Assembly: GCA_903858815.1 (NCBI GenBank)
Contig: CAIOKE010000135.1
Coordinates: forward strand, 1 to 46,643
Length of the DNA: 46,643 nucleotides
Direction: 5' to 3'
Source of the DNA: an uncultured Planctomycetaceae bacterium
GTDB lineage: Bacteria > Planctomycetota > Planctomycetia > Planctomycetales > Planctomycetaceae
A program made the position numbers and the translations under genes. The notes beneath the pieces were generated by a model. That model saw only the letters and a program-made list of their open reading frames with translations. It was not told where the DNA came from and made no database searches. Numbering within the stretch: the first letter of the stretch is position 1; every line of letters begins with the position of its first letter. Shown one piece after another: positions 17,601 through 24,062 of the stretch.

Positions 17601-17673
17601 TGCCAGGGTTCACGGCTGGCCGGCTTTGTGTCGACTGCTGCTGAATCTGAACGAATTTGTGTTTATTGATTAG
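14644..17673 (+). CDS. PSCyt1-DUF1549-DUF1553 exported protein with internal discoidin-like domain
   Basis: A 1009-residue planctomycete-type protein. A signal peptide (CRRLLLLLASALLPLSGS) is followed by a cytochrome-like segment with CLSCHN (Cys53, Cys56, His57 counted from 14644). Then comes DUF1549 (about 175-385, start RTPVDAFVLQSLRQAGLEPS, later WARHWLDVVRYADT and CARCHNHKFDP), a central beta domain (about 450-600, KWVQIDLGSARSVQTVVLHP ... DYIFALAELEALQ) resembling F5/8 type C carbohydrate-binding domains, and DUF1553 (about 725-990, NPLTWRSIVNRVWQYHFGRG, RRRLTAEELRDAVLSVSG). The second CxxCH (CARCHNH) is also typical of the family. Such proteins are thought to act in the periplasm, perhaps in polysaccharide use or electron transfer, but no reaction is established. 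The ATG at 14683 is an alternative start and would shorten the leader by 13 residues. The lipoprotein gene follows after 24 bases, probably on the same transcript. Confidence 0.9.
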   Translation: MSSLPSRLFGTFNMVCRRLLLLLASALLPLSGSQIAADELFTQQIAPLLERRCLSCHNSVDRRGQFSLQTQQDVLQSGHIVPGQPADSQLLTVITSQNGKAPEMPGSGPPLTPAEVQLLQQWIQQGALWPADRQLQEPVVSDFSWWSFQPLAEPAVPQFTDAAAAAWIRTPVDAFVLQSLRQAGLEPSPAASRRTLIRRLSFDLLGLPPQPAEIEAFVSDPDPQAWEKLVDRYLAAPQYGEHWARHWLDVVRYADTCGYDKDKLRPNAWPYRDYVISALNADKPWDRFVQEQIAGDILYPGTSDGILGLGFIAAGPWDFIGHVEVPESKIDGKVARNIDRDDMVVGTLNAFCSLTIQCARCHNHKFDPFTQQHYYGLQSVFAAVDRAERPYDTDPQVEQKRTQLQNDRQQALQQRDQIMAEIRTAGGQQLTDLEQQAAALKPKTVVADKKPEYGYHSNIDAQNSAEKWVQIDLGSARSVQTVVLHPCHDEFGGIGSGFGFPVRFKVDVALQPAQNATMEWTTILDQTAADFPNPGLLPVTATADRSVQLIRVTAVKLAPRSADYIFALAELEALQADGTNVATGAVVTSLDSIEAPVRWGRNNLVDGHWPAAADPTAERQLADTAKALNTLMSSLLTTQRQQALDQLAATITAADAELRGLPVGRMVYAAATHFGTQGNFIATQGKPREIRLLHRGNETQPRELVQPGTVPLSSTDNYVFQLPENHTEGDRRAALARWIVRPENPLTWRSIVNRVWQYHFGRGLVDSPNDFGRMGQTPSHPELLDWLANRFLHDGQSLKSLHRLLLLSSAWQQSAEQRDAALTVDADNRLLWRMNRRRLTAEELRDAVLSVSGSLDAKMGGPGFYLFALEKTDHSPHYEYHKFDPADPQSHRRSIYRFIVRSQPDPFMTTLDCADSSQSTPRRHETLTPLQALSLLNNRFNLVMSLRFADRLTRDAATDEQRLQLAFQLVSGRTPDAEEIADMLQYARVHGWPALCRLLLNLNEFVFID

Positions 17674-17697
17674 TGTTTTCGCTGAGGAGTTGTACTG

Positions 17698-18780
17698 GTG
17701 AAACGTGTCTGTCTGCTGCTGTTTCTGCTGTGTGCTCTGTCCGGCTGCACCGGGACTACTGCCCCCGAAACCCCCAGGGCCACTGCCGAGGAAGTTGCCG
17801 CCGGCAAAGCACTGGCTGCTGAAAATGCTGTGGTCAGTGCTGACGCCACTGGTCGCGTGACAAGTCTGGACCTGCGCAAAGCGACTGTCAGTGCTGACCT
17901 GCTGCTGAAACTGAAGTCACTGACCAGTCTGCAGGCCATCAACCTTGCCGATACGGCGGTCGATGACGCCCTGCTGGCTGAACTGGTCAAAGTGGCACCA
18001 CAGGCTGCAAATCTTGATCTGCGTGGCTGCACGCTGTCCGATGCCGCCATGACGGAAGTCGGCCGACTGACCGGCCTGAAAGTCCTGCGACTGTCGGGAA
18101 AAAATGGGAAAACAACAGTCGCCGATGATGGCATGAAACCACTGGCAGCGTTGAAGTCTTTGAAGGTCCTGGCTCTGGATAATCTGTGGGTCGGCAAACC
18201 GGGAATTGAACATCTGGCCGGGCTGACAGAGTTGGAAGAGCTGTATCTGGCAGAAACTCTGGTTGACGACGAAACCGTGGGTTTGATTGCGAAATTTCCA
18301 AAGCTCAAAAAGCTGCGACTGTCGCGGACTTCGGTGGGTGATGCCGCGCTGGCCGAGCTGAAGAACTGCAGATTTCTTGAAGAACTGGATTTCAGCGAGA
18401 ACTCAGTCATCACTGACGTCGGTATGGAATCTCTGGGCGCCATCACCTCACTGAAAAAACTGAATCTGTGGCGTGTGCAGATTTCTGACACCGGAGCAAT
18501 GGCTCTGGCCCCACTGACCAGTCTGCAGTGGCTGAATCTGGACAACACCAAGCTGTCAGATGCCGGCCTGCCAACTCTGAAGAACATGACCCAACTGACT
18601 TTTCTGCATATCGGATCCACACAGATCACGGATGTCGGAGCTCCAGCTTTGTTTCATCTGAAGTCCCTGAAGGATCTGAAGATCACTCGAACCGCACTGG
18701 CAGCCTCAGAACCAGCACTGGCTGAACTGAAAAAGAACCTGCCGACAACGGCGATTCAGACGGAATACGAAGGGCAGTGA
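17698..18780 (+). CDS. Leucine-rich-repeat lipoprotein
   Basis: A 360-residue protein starting at GTG 17698, supported by GAGGAG eight bases upstream. The leader MKRVCLLLFLLCALSGC ends in a lipobox with Cys17 as lipidation site, so the mature protein should be anchored to a membrane on its outer face. From about residue 60 to the end there are roughly twelve leucine-rich repeats of the planctomycete type, with pattern LTxLxxLxLxxTxVxDxxLxxL (e.g. LPTLKNMTQLTFLHIGSTQI). No catalytic domain is present, so binding or scaffolding is the likely role. It lies 24 bases behind the DUF1549/DUF1553 gene and ends just before a perfect 9-bp stem-loop. Confidence 0.88.
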   Translation: MKRVCLLLFLLCALSGCTGTTAPETPRATAEEVAAGKALAAENAVVSADATGRVTSLDLRKATVSADLLLKLKSLTSLQAINLADTAVDDALLAELVKVAPQAANLDLRGCTLSDAAMTEVGRLTGLKVLRLSGKNGKTTVADDGMKPLAALKSLKVLALDNLWVGKPGIEHLAGLTELEELYLAETLVDDETVGLIAKFPKLKKLRLSRTSVGDAALAELKNCRFLEELDFSENSVITDVGMESLGAITSLKKLNLWRVQISDTGAMALAPLTSLQWLNLDNTKLSDAGLPTLKNMTQLTFLHIGSTQITDVGAPALFHLKSLKDLKITRTALAASEPALAELKKNLPTTAIQTEYEGQ

Positions 18781-18783
18781 TCG

Positions 18784-18807
18784 GACTGTGAACCACAATT
18801 CACAGTC
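18784..18807 (+). terminator. Stem-loop directly after the lipoprotein gene
   Basis: GACTGTGAA (18784-18792) and TTCACAGTC (18799-18807) form a perfect 9-bp stem around CCACAA, beginning four bases after the stop codon. There is no T-run, so it could be a factor-dependent terminator, an RNA 3' end stabiliser, or part of the neighbouring DnaA-box-like cluster (it contains TTCACA). Confidence 0.45.
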
Positions 18808-18808
18808 G

Positions 18809-19127
18809 TGTGGAAAAGGTGTTGAGAACTTTCTGAGAGTGTTGTGTGAGATTCCGGTGATTGTTCACAGGTTAATCCCCGTGCGGCTGACCCGCGTTCA
18901 GAACTGACCAGTTTGTCACCGGCCACTGCACCGGGTCTCACCGAATCGTCAACAAGTTATCAACAGCTGTCTCTGTGCTGCAAAGTCAGCAACGAAAAGG
19001 ACTTACGCAGAAGCAGAGGGCACTTTTCAACAGTCAGTACGGCCCCATACTAATAGTGACTACTGCAAAACTTTTGATTTGGAATTTGAAAACGCCGAAC
19101 GGCAAACGCAGAAAACAAAAGGCTCTA
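18809..19127. other. Candidate replication-origin segment: DnaA-box-like cluster and AT-rich stretch
   Basis: Compared with TTATCCACA: TGTGGAAAA at 18809-18817 is the complement of TTTTCCACA (one mismatch), TTGTTCACA at 18861-18869 has two, TTATCAACA at 18957-18965 has one, TTTTCAACA at 19024-19032 has two. The stretch from about 19040 to 19127 is visibly richer in A and T than its surroundings. No gene is present. The plus-strand base bias changes within the next 3.5 kb. This is an inference; neither dnaA nor dnaN is in the window, and origins of planctomycetes need not lie next to them. Confidence 0.35.
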
Positions 19128-19540
19128 CGTGAAACGAACGCAAAGTTCCTTTTGGGAGGGCGAGCACAAACTTCTCGTCACCCTTGAAACCCCCAGTGTT
19201 TCTTGTGGACGGGGCCGAGCAGGAATGCTCGGGCTGCATTTTGTCCTCGGCGTCATTCCTGCCCGGCCGCCTGTTGCCCGCACAAAGCCGCGCTGCGGCG
19301 CTCGTTGGCCCGTCCTTCAGCCGTTCCGTGAGCTGACGGGTGTTGTCGTTCGCCGACAACCGTAGTCCGGGCATTCCTGCCCGGCCGCCGTTTACTCGTC
19401 TTTCAGCCGCTCCGTGAGCTGATCACCACTCAGCAAAGAACGCCTCGATATCGTTCCCGAACTGGTGTTCGGTGGTCGTAGCATGGTCTTCAGCCCGTGT
19501 CGTCCACTGCGTTCAAATCCCCCCCAATCGCGAGCCGTTA
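19128..19540 (+). repeat. Compound block of dispersed intergenic repeats
   Basis: Contains AAGTTCCTTTTGGGAGGGCG near 19141, a stretch with CGTCATTCCTGCCCGGCCGCC near 19251, GCTGACGGGTGTTGTCGTTCG near 19331 and a second CATTCCTGCCCGGCCGCC near 19373. From 19463 it carries a variant of ACCGAGC-TGGT-GCTCGGT (GAACTGGTGTTCGGTGGTCG), followed by GTAGCATGGTCTTCAGCCCG, closely matching 46145-46190. The part 19240-19430 matches window positions 1-165 in reverse complement. No gene was seen between 18781 and 19729. Confidence 0.75.
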
Positions 19541-19648
19541 GCGTCTGAGCAGTAATGTTCTCTGGCACGGAAGCACTATCCAAAGCGTTTTTCGCCAACC
19601 CGACAAACAGCAACCTGCAGGTGCGCACAGGATTCTTCGTTGATCAAA

Positions 19649-19690
19649 ACAAAAGACCTCCGATCACCTGAACGGTCATCGGAGGTCTTT
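19649..19690 (-). terminator. Terminator of the Gfo/Idh/MocA gene
   Basis: AAAGACCTCCGAT (from 19652) and ATCGGAGGTCTTT (to 19690) form a perfect 13-bp stem around a 13-base loop. Read on the minus strand the stem is followed by TGTTTTGATC after its own T residues, as expected for a terminator about 40 bases downstream of the stop at 19730. Confidence 0.85.
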
Positions 19691-19729
19691 GCATTCAGAC
19701 AGCTGAAGCTGCAGGGAACAAATCGTCGA

Positions 19730-21052
19730 TCAGACGACTTCCCAGCCTTTGCGATATTCCTTGTTGATCAGCTTAGCAGCTTCCGGAGCATTGGTGGCGG
19801 TCAGGTTGGCCGCATCCCAGTCCAGCGTTTTGCCAAGGCGATAAGCAACAGTGCCCAGCAGCACGGTTTCGGTCAACGCACCTGAATAATCGAAGTTGCA
19901 GGTGGTTGGTGATCCGTCCTTGCAGGCCTTGATCCATTCGGCGTGATGTCCGATGGAATTGGGAATGCTTTCCGCTGGTGCTTTGAAGCTGGCGAACTTG
20001 TCGGTCGGGAACAGGCGATAGCGGCTGTAATCGGCGAACATCATACCATCGGTACCGACGAACATGACGCCGTTGGCCGGGACCGGCTGGTCAGCAATCT
20101 TCTTCGGGATCAGGTCGCCGTCATACCATGTCAGCTTGACTGGTGGCATTGATCCGCGAGCCGGGAAGTCGTAGCGGACAATCAGTCCCAGCGGACAGGT
20201 TTCGGGATGAACTTTCGGGCCTTCAGCAGAAACCTTCGTGGGGTGCCGCAGCTCAAGGGCCCAGAATGGCAGGTCCATGTAGTGGCAGGCCATATCGGCG
20301 ATCGTGCCACCACCGAAATCCCACCAGCGACGCCAGTTGGCCGGATGGTAAGCGCCATTGGCATAGGGACGTTCCGGGGCCGGGCCAAGCCACAGATCCC
20401 AGTTCAGAGTTCCTGGTACCGGATCACCCTTCGCCGGACGTTCGCCACCACCCCAGCCTTTGCCCACCCACACGTGAACCTCGGTCACGTTGCCGATAGC
20501 GCCAGAGCGGATGACTTCCACAACGCGGCGGTAGTTGTTTTCTGCGTGGATCTGAGTTCCCAGCTGGGTCGCCACACCCTTCTCAGCCGCTGCTTTGGCC
20601 AGCAGACGAGATTCGAACACGGTGTGAGTCAGCGGCTTTTCGCAGTACACATGCTTGCCAGCGCGAATTGCCCGGATGGCAGCCGGAGCATGATGATGGT
20701 CGGCCGTGCCGATGACCACGGCATCAATCCTGTCGCCTTCCGCTGTCAGCATCTCGCGATAGTCTGCGTAAGTGCGTGGTTCAAGCTTCTTCTTTTCCGT
20801 CAGCATTGACTTGCAGCGACCAAGGTAGTTTGAGTCGATATCGACGATCGCGACTATGTTCTCGCTCATCACACCGCTGACGTCTTCGGCCGCACGATTG
20901 GCAGTGCCGATGCAGGCAATGTTGAGATTTTCCAGAGCACTGCGGGAAGGCCGGGCAGGGCTGGCAGAGGCATAAAGACCAGGAAGCAGCAGGGCGGTGG
21001 AACCGGCACTCTGCAGGAATGAACGGCGTGCGGTCTTTTGACGCAACGTCAT
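19730..21052 (-). CDS. Tat-exported Gfo/Idh/MocA family oxidoreductase
   Basis: A 440-residue NAD(P)-dependent oxidoreductase. The ATG at 21052 is chosen because AAAGGA lies upstream at normal spacing and a Tat leader follows at once (TARRSFLQSAGSTALLLPG). An upstream in-frame frame to 21190 would hide this leader. The Rossmann fold starts at about residue 45 (LNIACIGTANRA), then the family signature VYCEKPLTH (Lys expected to be catalytic) and LGTQIHAENNYRRVVE. WRRWWDFGGGTIADMACHYMDLPF is typical of the planctomycete/Bacteroidetes secreted subgroup. Such proteins usually act on sugars or sugar derivatives in the periplasm with tightly bound cofactor; substrate unknown. Monocistronic, with its own terminator. 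Confidence 0.92.
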   Translation of the reverse strand: MTLRQKTARRSFLQSAGSTALLLPGLYASASPARPSRSALENLNIACIGTANRAAEDVSGVMSENIVAIVDIDSNYLGRCKSMLTEKKKLEPRTYADYREMLTAEGDRIDAVVIGTADHHHAPAAIRAIRAGKHVYCEKPLTHTVFESRLLAKAAAEKGVATQLGTQIHAENNYRRVVEVIRSGAIGNVTEVHVWVGKGWGGGERPAKGDPVPGTLNWDLWLGPAPERPYANGAYHPANWRRWWDFGGGTIADMACHYMDLPFWALELRHPTKVSAEGPKVHPETCPLGLIVRYDFPARGSMPPVKLTWYDGDLIPKKIADQPVPANGVMFVGTDGMMFADYSRYRLFPTDKFASFKAPAESIPNSIGHHAEWIKACKDGSPTTCNFDYSGALTETVLLGTVAYRLGKTLDWDAANLTATNAPEAAKLINKEYRKGWEVV

Positions 21053-21206
21053 GGCGGGATCCTTTGGAATGAAAAACCAGTCAATGAAACTGACGCAGAA
21101 TTCAGAGGATAAACGTTCCGGAAACCGATGCAAATTGACAATATATGGAAAGTATCGGCAATTCAGGGGAAAAAGGACGGCAGTCAGCATGACAGAGGGG
21201 TGAACG

Positions 21207-22331
21207 ATGGCTCAGCGTCTGCGACGGAAAAGAGTGCTGCTGACGGTCCTGCTGCTGGTCACTCTGCACACAGAATGGCTGCCCGCCAGACTCTGGCGAC
21301 CACTGGAAGGCCCCTCCTTCGAAGGGGATTTCGTGGCAGTCAAAGGGGATGATGTGCAGATTCGTCTGGCTGATAACACTGAAAAAATCGTGAAATACCA
21401 GCTGTTGCATCGTTCAGATCGAGCTTTTGTTCGCAGTGTGCTGAATTCCAGCGGCCAGCAGGACACAGCCACCAGACTGGCCAATCTGGAACGCGGTGCT
21501 GGGCGAAGCGGCCAACCAGCTCCGGATCCCGCAGGTACCACACCGCAGCCCACTGTGCCGGCAGTAACAACGCCCTCGGTTGGGGCCGCCACCGCCCTGA
21601 CTCCCACCGGACAACCAGCTGCTGCCCCACCGAAATCGTCATCAGCCGGTGCCGCCCGTTCCACACGACGAATCTGGACAGACCTGAAGGGACAGCAGCT
21701 GGAAGCGGAATTTGTCGGGATGACAACTTCCGGAGTCCTGTTGCGAGTGGACGGTCGTGATCGGGAATTCCCGTTCATCGGCTTCTGCTCAGCCGATCAG
21801 GAATGGCTGAAACAGCAGAACAGCGAAGTCATTCCGGGGGGACAGAGCTTTTCAGGAAAAGTGCCGGCTGCCGGACCGCCGCAACAGAACCTCAATGGGA
21901 CACCGGCCGGGTTCGCCAGCGATGGCCTGCCGGTACTGGCTGCTCCTGCCGCCAGAATGCAGAACGGCGACCCGGTGGTTGAACCGCCCCCGGCTGGACG
22001 ACCACCGGAACCCCCGCAATTCCCTGCACAGCCACCCCCGCAACCAGCTGCCAATCAGGATCCCGGGAACTTCTTCCCCCAGCAGTTGTCTCAGCAAAAC
22101 CTGCAATTTCACGGAGATTCCGAGCCAGACAGTGATTCAGAAACAGGGTCGACAGAAGACGAGGATCCCAACAAGGTTGTTCGTCCACAGCAATCACCGG
22201 CTGCAGAACCACCGGTTGCGGGCGGATTCCAGATTCCGGCTGGTCTGAAAAGGTGGCTCTGGATTGCTGGTGGATTCGCCGTTCTGGGCGCTTTTCTGTG
22301 GCTGATGATGCGGTTTATTGCTGCAGATTGA
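21207..22331 (+). CDS. Membrane protein with two SHD1-like domains
   Basis: A 374-residue protein; the ATG at 21207 has AGGGG seven bases upstream. A short N-terminal hydrophobic segment (VLLTVLLLVTLHTEWLPA) is followed by two copies of the SLA1-homology-1-like fold: residues about 30-75 (LWRPLEGPSFEGDFVAVKGD ... LHRSDRAFV) and about 150-200 (RIWTDLKGQQLEAEFVGMTT ... FCSADQEWL). The middle and C-terminal parts are Pro- and Gln-rich and likely disordered. A C-terminal membrane segment (WLWIAGGFAVLGAFLWLMM) anchors the protein. SHD1 domains are common in planctomycetes and in eukaryotes bind short peptide sorting signals; the bacterial role is unknown. It is the first of the long plus-strand gene run and ends nine bases before the next gene. 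Confidence 0.82.
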   Translation: MAQRLRRKRVLLTVLLLVTLHTEWLPARLWRPLEGPSFEGDFVAVKGDDVQIRLADNTEKIVKYQLLHRSDRAFVRSVLNSSGQQDTATRLANLERGAGRSGQPAPDPAGTTPQPTVPAVTTPSVGAATALTPTGQPAAAPPKSSSAGAARSTRRIWTDLKGQQLEAEFVGMTTSGVLLRVDGRDREFPFIGFCSADQEWLKQQNSEVIPGGQSFSGKVPAAGPPQQNLNGTPAGFASDGLPVLAAPAARMQNGDPVVEPPPAGRPPEPPQFPAQPPPQPAANQDPGNFFPQQLSQQNLQFHGDSEPDSDSETGSTEDEDPNKVVRPQQSPAAEPPVAGGFQIPAGLKRWLWIAGGFAVLGAFLWLMMRFIAAD

Positions 22332-22340
22332 GCGAAAACG

Positions 22341-24050
22341 ATGGACACATTGATCATCGGGCAGGGCCTTGCCGGATCCGCACTCGCGTGGAATTGCCAC
22401 TGGCAGGGCGACCGGGTGAAATTGTTGGCAGCGGAAAATCTGCCCACGGCATCCAGCGTAGCTGCAGGGCTGGTGATGCCGATTTATGGACATAAATACA
22501 GTATTATTGATCGTTTTAAGCAAAAATTGGAGTTGGCAGAGGGGTTCTTCAGGCACGTCGAGCAGCATCTAAATACTGATATTCTGTTCAGACCTCTAAG
22601 AATTCTGCGACGATTTCGGGATGCTGAAGATCGTCGGTATTTTCTGCAGGAGCGATACGAATCGGTGGCGGGCTGGGTGCAGCTGCAGCTGGGTGGGGAT
22701 GGACAGGCGACGGGTTTTGTGATGTCGGGCTGGAAGTTGAACGTGCCCTCCTATCTGGCACAGACTCGTCAGTATTTCCAGAATCGGGGCCAGTTTTTGG
22801 CCGCTGAGCTGGAAATCGCTACAGACGTTGTTCCTTGTTTTGATCAGGTTCAGTTACCTCGTCTGGGTTTGGTGGCTGATCGATTATTTTTTTGTCAGGG
22901 GGCTGTGGGCAGCCAGCAGTGGAATCCGTGGTTTCCGGGCGTGCCGGATCATCCGTTGCGGGGTGAGATTCTGCAGATTTCGACGGAGTGTGTGTGTGAG
23001 TTGTCCGGGGCTGCGGTGTCGTCAGGTGGTTGGGATGCGGTGGTTGACGAGCATTGGCTGGTTCCGGTGGAGGGTGTGGCGGGGCATTTTCTGGTGGGTG
23101 CGACGTACGACCGTGAGCGGGTAACGATCGATGCGGAGGGTTCAGCGGGCGGCTGGGACGGCACGACAGCGAGTGGGCAAAAGGAGTTGAGTACAAGTGC
23201 ACAGCGGTTGTTGTTTCAGGGTGGCATGGGTGCTGGTCAGCATATGGTGGTCAGTCATCGTGCGGGAATTCGTGCTGGTACAAGGCGTCGTCAGGTCCTG
23301 GCGGCGTATCATAGGGAGCAGCGTCGTCTGGGAATTCTGAATGGTCTGGGTTCCCATGGCACACTGCTGGCTCCGGCGGCGGCGGCTGAGTTGCTGCGGC
23401 AGTTTGACGGGGGATGTGGGCAGGTGAGAGAGCAGACGGAACCGGTGGTTTCGGGAACAGTTCGTCGTCGCAGTGGTCTGACAGAGAAGGCTCAGACGAT
23501 TGTGCGTCGTGCGGTGCGAGCTGGGGACTGGGTGCTGGATGCCACCGCGGGTAATGGTCATGACACCGTTTTTCTGGCTCGTCTGGCCGGTCCGGAGCGG
23601 GTTCTGGCGGTGGATCTGCAGCCGGCAGCGATCGAGAAGACGGGTCTGCTGCTGGCACAGGAGGGGTTAGCGGGTGTAGGATTGGTGACAGCCGATCATG
23701 CCGACGAGTTAGAGCGTTTGTCGGTGGCTGACGCTGGGGTGTGGTGTGGTCGATTTGGTGCAGTGATGTTGAATCTTGGTTATCTGCCGGGCGGTGACCA
23801 TGTGCTTGTGACAAAGGCAGAGACCACGGTCAGGGCTTTGCGTGCGGCCTGTCAGCTGCTGCGAGCGGGAGGAGTTTTGACGGTGCTGTGTTATCGGGGT
23901 CACGCGGGTGGACCTGAGGAGTACTCAGCTGTTCGCGAGGAGGCGGGCAGGCAGCAGCAGTGTCAGGTGGATGAAATAGCGGCTGGTACAGGGAATCCGA
24001 CGGCCCCGGTGTTGTTTGTTTTTCGCAGGAACGCGACTGTCAGAGAGTGA
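22341..24050 (+). CDS. FAD oxidase (MnmC(o)-like) fused to YtqB/MnmM-like methyltransferase
   Basis: A 569-residue two-domain enzyme. Residues 1 to about 370 form a DAO-type FAD oxidoreductase: dinucleotide-binding IIGQGLAG at 5-12, SSVAAGLVMPIYG, and at the C-terminal end of the domain HRAGIRAGTRR plus LGILNGLGSHGTLLAP (334-340 for NGLGSHG), as seen where MnmC oxidase domains end. Residues about 380-569 form a class I methyltransferase of the YtqB/MnmM (rRNA_methylase) family: VLDATAGNGHDTVFLARL (motif I, Ala401-Thr409) and NLGYLPGGD (478-486). In E. coli, MnmC makes mnm5(s2)U34 in tRNA by removing the carboxymethyl group and then methylating; in Bacillus, MnmM does the methylation. The fusion therefore probably does both steps, with domain order opposite to MnmC. 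The substrate is inferred, not shown. It starts nine bases after the SHD1 gene. Confidence 0.85.
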   Translation: MDTLIIGQGLAGSALAWNCHWQGDRVKLLAAENLPTASSVAAGLVMPIYGHKYSIIDRFKQKLELAEGFFRHVEQHLNTDILFRPLRILRRFRDAEDRRYFLQERYESVAGWVQLQLGGDGQATGFVMSGWKLNVPSYLAQTRQYFQNRGQFLAAELEIATDVVPCFDQVQLPRLGLVADRLFFCQGAVGSQQWNPWFPGVPDHPLRGEILQISTECVCELSGAAVSSGGWDAVVDEHWLVPVEGVAGHFLVGATYDRERVTIDAEGSAGGWDGTTASGQKELSTSAQRLLFQGGMGAGQHMVVSHRAGIRAGTRRRQVLAAYHREQRRLGILNGLGSHGTLLAPAAAAELLRQFDGGCGQVREQTEPVVSGTVRRRSGLTEKAQTIVRRAVRAGDWVLDATAGNGHDTVFLARLAGPERVLAVDLQPAAIEKTGLLLAQEGLAGVGLVTADHADELERLSVADAGVWCGRFGAVMLNLGYLPGGDHVLVTKAETTVRALRAACQLLRAGGVLTVLCYRGHAGGPEEYSAVREEAGRQQQCQVDEIAAGTGNPTAPVLFVFRRNATVRE

Positions 24051-24062
24051 AATTCGAGGACT

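Noticed and set aside
22480-22600. AT-rich patch within the oxidase gene as an origin unwinding element
   Set aside because: It encodes a normal part of the FAD domain (YGHKYSIIDRFKQKLELAEG) and has no DnaA-box-like sites near it.
22341-24050. Classic MnmC
   Set aside because: The methyltransferase motifs are of the YtqB/MnmM type, and the domain order is opposite to that of MnmC, so the name mnmC was not applied.
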